From NCBI GenBank assembly GCA_009996555.1, contig JAACZX010000003.1, positions 1 to 20,312 on the forward strand: a stretch of 20,312 nucleotides of DNA, written 5' to 3'. Shown here one piece after another: positions 6,221 through 13,216 of the stretch. How positions within the stretch are numbered: the first letter of the stretch is position 1; each line of letters starts with the position of its first letter. The position numbers and the translations under genes were made by a program. The notes below the pieces were generated by a model. The model saw only the letters and a program-made list of their open reading frames with translations. It was not told the origin of the DNA and did no database searches. This DNA comes from Chitinophagaceae bacterium. GTDB lineage: Bacteria; Bacteroidota; Bacteroidia; Chitinophagales; Chitinophagaceae.

Positions 6221-9200
6221 TCAATTTGTTTTGATGAGCTTCAGCTGTTTGCTGAGTTTGCCCTGTACTACTTTTACAAAGTAAGTGCCTGTTCTATAAT
6301 TATCTCCAAACCTGATGTAGCTTCCGTTTCCGGTAACATGTGTTTCAAGTATGCGTCCGTAAAGATCGTACACAGTTACAGCTATCTTTTCTTCATTGTT
6401 TCCTGTAATGTACATGTTAAAGAAACTGCTGGTTGGGTTTGGCATTGGCTTCGCATCCAGTTTGCCTGCGGTAATAATAGCAGGTAATTCTTCTTCTCTT
6501 GTAACTGGTTTGCCGCCGGGTGATGCTACCACAACAGTGCTGTTAGCTCCAACCTTCATAACAGGTGCATCTGCATCACTTGCTCCGGGTTGATTATCGT
6601 AATACACTTCACCTGTGTTTTTGTTATAGATCTTCATCCTGATCTTGTCTTCTGTGTCATCCATAACAGTCATGATAAAGCTGATACCACTTTGTAAACC
6701 TGTAATGCGGCCGCTGCCTTTGATCTGGGCTTTTTTACCGCTGATTGAGAGGTATTCAAAATTCACAGCATTGTATTCAAAATCGCCCACCTTAAACACA
6801 AACTGTGTTTCGCCTTTTGGATTGGTTGATTTTTTGAAATAGTTAGCTGCAAATCCAAATGTGGCTTTACCCGTAGCTGCTGGATTGCTTTTTAACGCAC
6901 CGGCAGGAGATTCATACCAGCCACCACCAAAAGTATGTCCGCCTTCAGGATCATAAATAACAATGATCTGTTCCTGATCAGCATTGGTGGTTGCATAAGA
7001 GTTAAATCCATTTTGATTAGTAATACTCATTTTTACTTTGTACACACCAGCGGTAGTAAACTTATAACTGCCACTCACCAATCCTTTTCTGCTGCCCGAT
7101 GGTTCAGTTACTGAAGCTGCGGCTGCAGTGCTTTCATCCAATATCCATTTGGCGGTATGTTTATTACCCGGCACATCCCAAAAATCACCATTCATCGTAA
7201 CCGTGCTGCCAATTTTAAATGGCTTGCCCGATGACGGACCCGTGATGTTGTGTACCACATACACTTTTGTACTGTCTGTTGTGCTGTTACCGCAATCATC
7301 TGTTGCTGTAATGTAGATGGTGTAAATGCGTCCATCACCATTGCCCGCACGTTCAGCACGAAGGCGTACAGTATGTGCATCATCACCCACCACTTCATAA
7401 TCGATCGGTTCTGTATCACCATCGCCCAATCCATTGATGGGTTCGTTACTTACAATTGAAAGTTGTTTGGTGATATGAGCCAGGTCTGAACAATTATCAG
7501 CTACAGTATAGTTGATTTTAACCTGTACCATTTTATGGTTAGGAGGCCACAGGTAAGAAGGATCTGCACTGATGTTTGAAATAACAGGTGCAGTGGTGTC
7601 CTTAACAGTAATGGTTTGATTTTTCTCCGTTTTATTACCACAGTCGTCCTGCACTTTCCATGTACGTGTAATGATCACTTCACCCATACAACTGCCCGGC
7701 ACTTCCAGATCGCTGTAAGTAACTGCAGGAGCTGGGTCGCAGTTATCTGCAGCATCTGTTACATTACCTGTTACCGATGGATCAGCATTGTGGTTGCAGT
7801 TATCATCTTTGTAAATGGTGATGTTTGCAGGAACTGTAAATGTTGGAGCTGTTACATCTTTGATGGTGATGGTTTGCAGTTTTGTTGTTTTGTTACCACA
7901 ATCATCTTCCAGCGTCCATGTGCGTTCAATAATGGTTTCTCCAACGCATGAACCTTCTTTTATTACATCAACTGAAGTTGCATTCAATGTAGCATCACAA
8001 TTATCTGCTTCATCGGTTACATCGCCTGTAACGCCAACTGCTGCATCATAATTACAATTGGCATCTTTTTCAATCGTAATATCAGCAGGTACTGTAAAGG
8101 TTGGTGCTGTGTTATCACCAATTGTAAAATTGGTATTGCTGATGTCGAAAAAGATATTACCAATTGCTTCCACTTTAATACGTGCTGTATTGCTGTAAGC
8201 ACATGCAATTGTAACACCAGCCGATCCATCGTTTGCTGTACTTGCAACCAATGTGCTGAATGTTTGTCCGCCATCGGTTGATAAAGAGATCTTCACATTT
8301 GCAGCAAGTGCATCGCTGCCATTAACATCCCAAGTAACAGTATGTGTGCCGGGGCACCAGGTTACTGCACTGTTAGGAGAGGTAACAGTAAAAGGTCCGT
8401 ACGCATCATCAATGGTTACAACCATATTATCACTGTTGGTTTGCCCGGCTCCGGGATGGTTATCTCTTACCGTTAAGCGGAAGTTGAGCGTGCGTGATAC
8501 TGATGGAAGTTTTTCCCAGCGATTGGTATTACTGCCGTCGAGAATATTTTCAAGTATCGGCATAATGCGTATAGCAGAAGCAGATGGTGGTCTTGAACGG
8601 AACTCCGGACCAAACGTGTGAGTTGGGTTGGGCTCCCATGGAAAATCATCTTCATCTGTTACATTATCCATTTGCTCCCATGTGTAAGTAAGATTGTCTT
8701 CATCAACATCTGAACCACTTCCTGTTAATTGAAAAGGAGTTGATCTTGGAATGGTGTAACTGTTTCCTGCATCAGCTGCAGGTGCAGTATTACCTGCTGA
8801 TTGTGTAGTGCCGCATGTAACAGTTGCAAGGTATGCTGTTACCTGCTGAATACTGATGGCATGAAAGTAATGATCCCTGATAGGCACCACATGAAATCCT
8901 TCTGAATCCGAATTGCCACCATAGCTCATAATGGTGCTGCCGCTGCCGGGTTCCATTTGTGCACCATGACCCTCGTCTTTATGTGTAAAGGTGTGATTGG
9001 CGCCAAACTGGTGACCAAACTCATGTGTTAACATAATTTCAGAATACACACCTGTTTCATCCCAATCGGTACGGCCGGTAAAGCCTCTTGCTTTTGTTGC
9101 ATCATTACAAATACTTCCAATAGCTCCGGCATTGCCACCGCTGCCACTTGTTCTGCGGCGGATAAGATGACCCACATCAAAATTGTCTGATCCTATTTCA

Positions 9201-10087
9201 TCGGTAATAACTGTTTGTGCTTCGGCATTAATTTCATCCGTTTCAGTAGCAGTAAACGGATCGGTATCCGGGTCAAGAAAAATAACATCTTCATTATTAT
9301 TGATCATTACAATGCGTACGCCAAAGTCACGCTCAAGGTGTCCGTTCACAATAGTGATTTGTTCAACCTGCTCGGCAAGAACTTTTGCTATGCGTTCGGC
9401 ATCATTTGCTTCTGTACCATCCAGACACCATTCTGAAAATTCGCCTTGTGCAGCAAAGGCCAAGCGAAACACACGCAGCTCGCCGGTGTTTGCATTGAGT
9501 GTACCAAAGCCGGATGTGGCAGCGGATACTTTTGATTTTAATCCTGTTGAAGAACTGCCAGTGGTTGTACATTCAAAGTCATCGATCTCGGGCAATGCCT
9601 GTTGCGAAACAATCATGTACAGGTTGTTGCCCCGTTCAAGTTTTTCGATATACACTGCAGGTTTTGTATTTGAAAGAATCACGGCATTAAACCCTTGTGG
9701 TGTAAACGAAAAACGAATAGTTGTACCTGCATCTTTTGTACTGTAACCAAGGTAAGAACGTATGCGGCTGTGTTTACTTTGAAGACCAGCCTGCATTACA
9801 GATGCTTCAACAACCCTGAACTGAATAAGATTACCTTCTTCATCGGGCACGGTTAACAGAAAACCCGAACGTTTTGCAGCAACAGATTTTTCCGAAGGTG
9901 CATTGCGTAACTGTGCCTCCATTGCATTTTCCTGCAGGCGGAATACAAGAAATTTTGAAGGACGTTTTGATTTTGTAAAAGCTGCTTTGCGTAGCGATGC
10001 TTCACTGTCCCTGCTCCAGGGATTTTGTTGTGCGGCAGCAACAAAGGCAAACAGAACTACTGCCCACACAAGTAGAAATTTTCTCAT
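6221..10087 (-). CDS. Secreted metzincin metalloprotease with Ig-like repeats and T9SS sorting tail
   Basis: In this 1288-residue precursor, a signal peptide (about 1-19, ending FVAAA-QQ) precedes a propeptide-like region. A reprolysin-like zinc protease follows with HEFGHQFGANH (ligands H355, H359, H365; catalytic E356) and Met-turn IMSYGG (M387). Next come a PKD/cadherin-like module (about 430-575), an Ig-like module (about 575-655), two tandem 86-residue repeats starting APTFTVPA at 661 and 747, and a divergent third at 833. A domain around 1045-1190 with GGGWYESPAG resembles post-COAP-1. The tail (about 1211-1288) has PMPNPTSSFF, VYDLYGRI and GTYFVKV, the type A T9SS sorting pattern. It is probably exported across the outer membrane as a secreted or surface-attached protease; its substrate is unknown. 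Confidence 0.93.
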   Translation of the reverse strand: MRKFLLVWAVVLFAFVAAAQQNPWSRDSEASLRKAAFTKSKRPSKFLVFRLQENAMEAQLRNAPSEKSVAAKRSGFLLTVPDEEGNLIQFRVVEASVMQAGLQSKHSRIRSYLGYSTKDAGTTIRFSFTPQGFNAVILSNTKPAVYIEKLERGNNLYMIVSQQALPEIDDFECTTTGSSSTGLKSKVSAATSGFGTLNANTGELRVFRLAFAAQGEFSEWCLDGTEANDAERIAKVLAEQVEQITIVNGHLERDFGVRIVMINNNEDVIFLDPDTDPFTATETDEINAEAQTVITDEIGSDNFDVGHLIRRRTSGSGGNAGAIGSICNDATKARGFTGRTDWDETGVYSEIMLTHEFGHQFGANHTFTHKDEGHGAQMEPGSGSTIMSYGGNSDSEGFHVVPIRDHYFHAISIQQVTAYLATVTCGTTQSAGNTAPAADAGNSYTIPRSTPFQLTGSGSDVDEDNLTYTWEQMDNVTDEDDFPWEPNPTHTFGPEFRSRPPSASAIRIMPILENILDGSNTNRWEKLPSVSRTLNFRLTVRDNHPGAGQTNSDNMVVTIDDAYGPFTVTSPNSAVTWCPGTHTVTWDVNGSDALAANVKISLSTDGGQTFSTLVASTANDGSAGVTIACAYSNTARIKVEAIGNIFFDISNTNFTIGDNTAPTFTVPADITIEKDANCNYDAAVGVTGDVTDEADNCDATLNATSVDVIKEGSCVGETIIERTWTLEDDCGNKTTKLQTITIKDVTAPTFTVPANITIYKDDNCNHNADPSVTGNVTDAADNCDPAPAVTYSDLEVPGSCMGEVIITRTWKVQDDCGNKTEKNQTITVKDTTAPVISNISADPSYLWPPNHKMVQVKINYTVADNCSDLAHITKQLSIVSNEPINGLGDGDTEPIDYEVVGDDAHTVRLRAERAGNGDGRIYTIYITATDDCGNSTTDSTKVYVVHNITGPSSGKPFKIGSTVTMNGDFWDVPGNKHTAKWILDESTAAAASVTEPSGSRKGLVSGSYKFTTAGVYKVKMSITNQNGFNSYATTNADQEQIIVIYDPEGGHTFGGGWYESPAGALKSNPAATGKATFGFAANYFKKSTNPKGETQFVFKVGDFEYNAVNFEYLSISGKKAQIKGSGRITGLQSGISFIMTVMDDTEDKIRMKIYNKNTGEVYYDNQPGASDADAPVMKVGANSTVVVASPGGKPVTREEELPAIITAGKLDAKPMPNPTSSFFNMYITGNNEEKIAVTVYDLYGRILETHVTGNGSYIRFGDNYRTGTYFVKVVQGKLSKQLKLIKTN

Positions 10088-10113
10088 AATGGTTGTTTTA
10101 GATTAGAAATACA

Positions 10114-10142
10114 GGCAACCACTTTTTTGTAAAAGGGTTGCC
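10114..10142 (-). promoter_or_regulatory. Hairpin in the upstream region of the protease gene
   Basis: GGCAACC (10114-10120) and GGTTGCC (10136-10142) form a perfect 7-bp stem. Inner A/T stretches can extend it after one mismatch. It begins 27 bases before the protease start codon on the minus strand. It could be a leader structure of the protease mRNA or a terminator of upstream transcription; the sequence does not decide. Confidence 0.4.
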
Positions 10143-10492
10143 ATTTAAAAAGAAAATTGATTTCGATAGAGGGGACCTGGTACTTCACAAAGCATTGGAT
10201 AAATTTTGCGTTCGATCAACGGCATAGCAATTCCTGTTGTGTTGATCGTAACACAAAACAATTCCTGATTTCAACTCGTAGTAAGATGGTTTACTGTACT
10301 GAACCTGGGCGAAGAAATGTTTGCAGATTATCTCCGGAGCATGAATGATAAAGTTTACTCTTAATCTGAAACAGGAGTTAAAAGTATAAAATCCAAAACA
10401 GGATGCAAGTTTTTTTAATGTTATTTTAAGGCTATCACCCAAAAGTGGTATATGGCCATTCGCATCAGCAATAATAAGTGTGAAGAATGATT
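10143..10492. other. Intergenic region without a supported gene
   Basis: These 350 bases lie downstream of the oxidoreductase gene and upstream of the protease gene, both on the minus strand. Two short reading frames here (63 and 85 codons on opposite strands) lack family-like sequence and are probably chance. A perfect 8-bp inverted pair, CGATCAAC at 10213-10220 and GTTGATCG at 10241-10248, is the only structure of note and might be an operator. No convincing promoter box was found. Confidence 0.5.
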
Positions 10493-11350
10493 TTAAACAG
10501 AGAGCTTACGTTCGAGATATTCTTTAAGCTGCATTTGTCCCAGCCTTGGTGCAATTGTATCATGTTGTATCACTTCAACAAAGAATGCCATTTTATCAAA
10601 CAGGTTTCGGTTAATTAATTTCACAAGCGGAAGCATTCCTTTTACCATACCAAGCGGAATGGTTCTTATTTTTTTACCGGGGTTTACAGCTTCCTGTATC
10701 ATTTCATTGATCTGTTTACGGCTGAGTATTTCCGGTCCGCCTATTTCAATGTTGCTTTTATTTTCATGAATGGCATTGATGCATGCAATGGCAACATCAG
10801 CTTCATCAACAGGGTTCGTCAGCTTATCGCCTTTTCCAATATGTACAAGTCTTCCTTTTTTTGCAAGATCGATCAGATCAAGAAATGCGCTGAAGAGGGC
10901 AGGAGGTTTAATGATGGCATAATCAAGATCAGTACGAATGAGGCGTTCGGCAAACTGTTGATGCGCATGAAAATAGGTGAGCTGCGGATAACGTTCGGCA
11001 TGGCAGGCAGAGATATAAATGAATTTCTTTACACCGGCTTTTACTGCTTCCGTAAGAATAGTAGTATTGGCCGTAAGATCAATATCCATAAAACCGGGCT
11101 TACTGTTGTCGTTAATAGAAACAGATTTTCCTAATGCAGAAATCACCACATCAAACCCCTTGCAAATATTTACAAGCGATGAAGCATCGGTTACGTCTGC
11201 CACAATGGTATTGCAGCTGATTGTTTGCTTCAATGCGTTTTCCTTTGCTGCATTGCGCACAACTGCGGTTACAGCATAACCACGCTTCACTGCTTCTGTG
11301 GCAATTGCTTTTCCTAAATGACCGGTGGCACCAAAGAGGATAATATTCAT
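10493..11350 (-). CDS. NAD(P)-binding SDR/NmrA-like oxidoreductase
   Basis: This 285-residue protein starts MNIILFGATGHLGKAI. The Rossmann glycine motif GATGHLG (7-13) is typical of atypical SDR and NmrA-like proteins. Later landmarks are VVISALGKS, KKFIYISACHAERYP and YAIIKPPALFSAF. No standard YxxxK catalytic pair is evident, so it may be a redox sensor or an enzyme on an unknown substrate. It has no signal peptide and is likely cytoplasmic. It lies 18 bases after the small membrane protein gene, so the two probably form an operon. The ATG at 11350 sits exactly at the family's usual start. Confidence 0.85.
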   Translation of the reverse strand: MNIILFGATGHLGKAIATEAVKRGYAVTAVVRNAAKENALKQTISCNTIVADVTDASSLVNICKGFDVVISALGKSVSINDNSKPGFMDIDLTANTTILTEAVKAGVKKFIYISACHAERYPQLTYFHAHQQFAERLIRTDLDYAIIKPPALFSAFLDLIDLAKKGRLVHIGKGDKLTNPVDEADVAIACINAIHENKSNIEIGGPEILSRKQINEMIQEAVNPGKKIRTIPLGMVKGMLPLVKLINRNLFDKMAFFVEVIQHDTIAPRLGQMQLKEYLERKLSV

Positions 11351-11368
11351 AAGATGCTATTCAAAAAA

Positions 11369-11647
11369 TCATTCTCTCATCCAGAGAATAATGATTGTTA
11401 TTAACAGAATTGCAAGGCTTAGTAACGCCAGCGAACGAATAGCTGCTTTTTGTTTTATCCATTGAACAATGCTTAAAATAAACAGCACGGCAAAAAGAAA
11501 TAACATAAAGAGAGCCATAAGCTCATACAATGCTGCAGCTGCTTTCCATTGATAAACATCTACCCATTGAACAACAAGCCAGAAGCAGGCATTGAACAGC
11601 GATAGAAAAAGAACAATGCGTTGTGTTTTGATACTGCTTATATCCAT
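11369..11647 (-). CDS. Small three-helix membrane protein of unknown function
   Basis: This 92-residue protein has three hydrophobic helices (about 12-30, 41-63 and 71-90) and no recognised motif. The ATG at 11647 (MDISSIKTQ) was chosen over a TTG two codons upstream. It is the first gene of a probable two-gene unit with the oxidoreductase (18-base gap). The strongly hydrophobic make-up and tight spacing support a real gene, but I do not recognise a family and assign no role. Confidence 0.65.
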   Translation of the reverse strand: MDISSIKTQRIVLFLSLFNACFWLVVQWVDVYQWKAAAALYELMALFMLFLFAVLFILSIVQWIKQKAAIRSLALLSLAILLITIIILWMRE

Positions 11648-11698
11648 ACACAATGGTTTTGAAATTGGGTACTTAAATATAAGCTTATTTCCAGCTCA

Positions 11699-11738
11699 CT
11701 GTCTGCACCTGAATGATAAATGGCATTGATGCAGACAG
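11699..11738. repeat. 9-bp perfect inverted repeat upstream of the small membrane protein gene
   Basis: CTGTCTGCA (11699-11707) and TGCAGACAG (11730-11738) are exact complements separated by 22 bases. The pair lies about 50-90 bases upstream of the ATG at 11647, next to the terminator of the lipoprotein gene. It could be an operator or a second hairpin following that terminator. Confidence 0.4.
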
Positions 11739-11742
11739 AAAG

Positions 11743-11775
11743 AAACAACCCCGACGTTACAGCCGGGGTTTGTTT
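11743..11775 (-). terminator. Terminator after the lipoprotein gene
   Basis: On the minus strand AAACAAACCCCG pairs with CGGGGTTGTTT (one bulged base) around a 10-base loop, followed by a T-rich run. It lies 37 bases beyond the lipoprotein stop codon and separates it from the small membrane protein/oxidoreductase unit. Confidence 0.8.
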
Positions 11776-11812
11776 CATAGTACAGATGTTTTCGACGGAT
11801 GAACAACGGACC

Positions 11813-12880
11813 TTATTTGGTATTTAATTGTTGAATCAAAGCAAGCAATTGGGCTTCGGTTACTTCGGTAAGATTAAATGTTACACCATAATATGTTTTA
11901 CCACTTGCAGGCGCTCCTACTGTTACATCCTGCATCTCTGCATAAATTTTATTGTCTTTAAACGTGATAGCGAGGAATGTACCTTCAATACCAATGGGGA
12001 AACTGTTCTGGTAACTTAACAAACCTTCTTTACCTGCAGGTGCATTTACGATCTTGTTATACAATTTCACCAAAGTGTTTTGTTGTTTCACTTTAAAGAA
12101 GAGCATGCTTGGTTCACCACCCATATAACTGGTACTTGTTGCAGGGTTCCATTGGTTGCTGAAATAACCAAGTACTGTTGTCTTCGGACGTGGATCACCC
12201 ATCAACGCATCGCAGTTACGCCATACACCAAGACTATCAAGATTAAAAGTTGAAGTGCCGTTGTTATTGTTTACTGCAAAGTCGCCGTTTTGTACCCAGT
12301 TTACACCACGTGGCAGATAACCTGTTTGCGAAAGTGTTACCGGAATATTTTCATGATCATTACCATTGATAGTATAAGTAACTGCACTATCGCCACGCCA
12401 CATTGGTACTTCACGCAAGAATTGTCCGTTAGCTCCTGCTTTTGGTGCAGCTGGTACTACTACTTGTGCAGGAGCGTTGAGTTGTAATTCGTCTGCACCC
12501 TGGTTTGCTTTTACCGTCATCTCACCATAAGAGATCAGCATTTGTCCACCGGCTTCAGTTGGTCTGTTGGCCAATAACATATCTGCTGCCTGGTACATAT
12601 CTTTTACCTGTACGGTAACACTGCCTGTTACAATTTGTCCGTTTGCTTTTTTGAAAGCGTTTGCAGGGAAATTGATCTTTGTACCCTTGCTGGTAATGAA
12701 GTTGCCGCCCGTTGTTGCATCGATGGTAAATGCTTCATACCTGGGTGCATTGGCATCGAAGAAAGTTTTTACTTTTTGTTCGAACACATGCGGCTGCACA
12801 TACGTGTCTTTATTTTTCTTACAAGCAGTAAAACTGATGGCTGCTGCGATTGCTACGGTTGAAAGGATTGACTGTTTCAT
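11813..12880 (-). CDS. Outer-envelope lipoprotein with a ZU5-like domain
   Basis: From ATG 12880 the 355-residue protein has a lipoprotein signal MKQSILSTVAIAAAISFTAC, with acylated Cys at 20 followed by KKNKD. Residues about 58-135 (GGNFITSKGTKINFPANAF, GSVTVQVKDMY, GGQMLISYGEMTVKA) look like the ZU5-like beta domain found in some Bacteroidota surface proteins; this call is tentative. The remainder is unrecognised. An upstream start at 13033 is rejected: it would place 51 residues translated from promoter and repeat DNA before the signal sequence. The promoter carries the same AGGGTAACA-N16-GATATAC element as the PKD-CHAT operon. That links the gene to the nearby sigma factor, probably as an envelope component of the same response. 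Confidence 0.85.
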   Translation of the reverse strand: MKQSILSTVAIAAAISFTACKKNKDTYVQPHVFEQKVKTFFDANAPRYEAFTIDATTGGNFITSKGTKINFPANAFKKANGQIVTGSVTVQVKDMYQAADMLLANRPTEAGGQMLISYGEMTVKANQGADELQLNAPAQVVVPAAPKAGANGQFLREVPMWRGDSAVTYTINGNDHENIPVTLSQTGYLPRGVNWVQNGDFAVNNNNGTSTFNLDSLGVWRNCDALMGDPRPKTTVLGYFSNQWNPATSTSYMGGEPSMLFFKVKQQNTLVKLYNKIVNAPAGKEGLLSYQNSFPIGIEGTFLAITFKDNKIYAEMQDVTVGAPASGKTYYGVTFNLTEVTEAQLLALIQQLNTK

Positions 12881-12917
12881 AATAAGAAGTTTAATTGTTT
12901 TTGTTTGTTGTTTGGAA

Positions 12918-12949
12918 GTATATCCGCAGCAGTAAAAGATTGTTACCCT
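12918..12949 (-). promoter_or_regulatory. Putative ECF-sigma promoter of the lipoprotein gene
   Basis: On the minus strand AGGGTAACA is followed after exactly 16 bases by GATATAC. The start codon is 38 bases downstream of the second box, giving a leader of about 30 bases. The same two boxes with identical spacing occur at 17785-17816. The layout, with a -35-like box containing GTAAC and a -10-like box, is typical of ECF sigma promoters. No TAnnTTTG box is evident here. Confidence 0.65.
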
Positions 12950-13027
12950 GTTTGGGGAAGAATTTTTTAGAATTTTTCTAAGTCGCTGATTTTGAATAAA
13001 TAGCAGCGGGTAGTTATTTTGAATTGG

Positions 13028-13211
13028 GGCCACAAAGGCACGAAGACTTAAAGCAGCACAAAGAAGAATAGAAAGAACAAATGAGCTGCGTTACAGGCTG
13101 TACAAAGATTGCCGTAAAAATAGCGGGTCGCTTTGCTATGGATTTGTAATTGCATGCTAAAGGAACGTTTTCTTCTTTGTGTTCCTTTGTGCACTTAGCG
13201 ACTTCGTGGCC
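13028..13211. repeat. Inverted-repeat-flanked element with CACAAAG/CACGAAG arms
   Basis: Left arm 13028-13068 (begins GGCCACAAAG, ends CACAAAGAAGAA) is an imperfect inverted copy of right arm 13170-13211 (complement begins GGCCACGAAG, ends CACAAAGAAGAA). The outer 10 bases match with one mismatch and the inner 12 match exactly. Each arm is built of roughly 8-base units ending AAAG or GAAG. The 101-base core shows no gene. It lies 5 bases beyond the stop of the CHAT gene and could form a long hairpin that ends or stabilises that transcript. Together with the lipoprotein promoter region it fills the 336-base gap between the two genes. Confidence 0.65.
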
Positions 13212-13216
13212 AAAGA

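Noticed and set aside
6331..6345. GGTAACA strings inside the protease gene (also near 8346 and 7766)
   Set aside because: They lie within coding sequence and have no GATATAC at the correct distance.
9183..9746. 187-codon plus-strand frame opposite the protease gene
   Set aside because: Shadow of the strongly supported protease reading frame; no independent family signal.
5138..10087. PorP/SprF protein and T9SS protease as a dedicated operon pair
   Set aside because: They are convergent and separated by a strong bidirectional terminator, so only loose proximity is seen.
10237..10256. TTGTGTT/AACACAA small hairpin
   Set aside because: A/T-rich 7-bp stem with no T run or gene at a suitable distance; likely chance.
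10185..10442. 85-codon minus-strand frame in the gap before the protease
   Set aside because: Low-complexity chance frame with no recognisable motif, no start signal and an overlapping frame of similar quality on the other strand.
12881..13033. N-terminal extension of the lipoprotein frame to 13033
   Set aside because: It would place 51 residues, translated from the ECF-like promoter and repeat DNA, ahead of a clear lipoprotein signal peptide starting at 12880.
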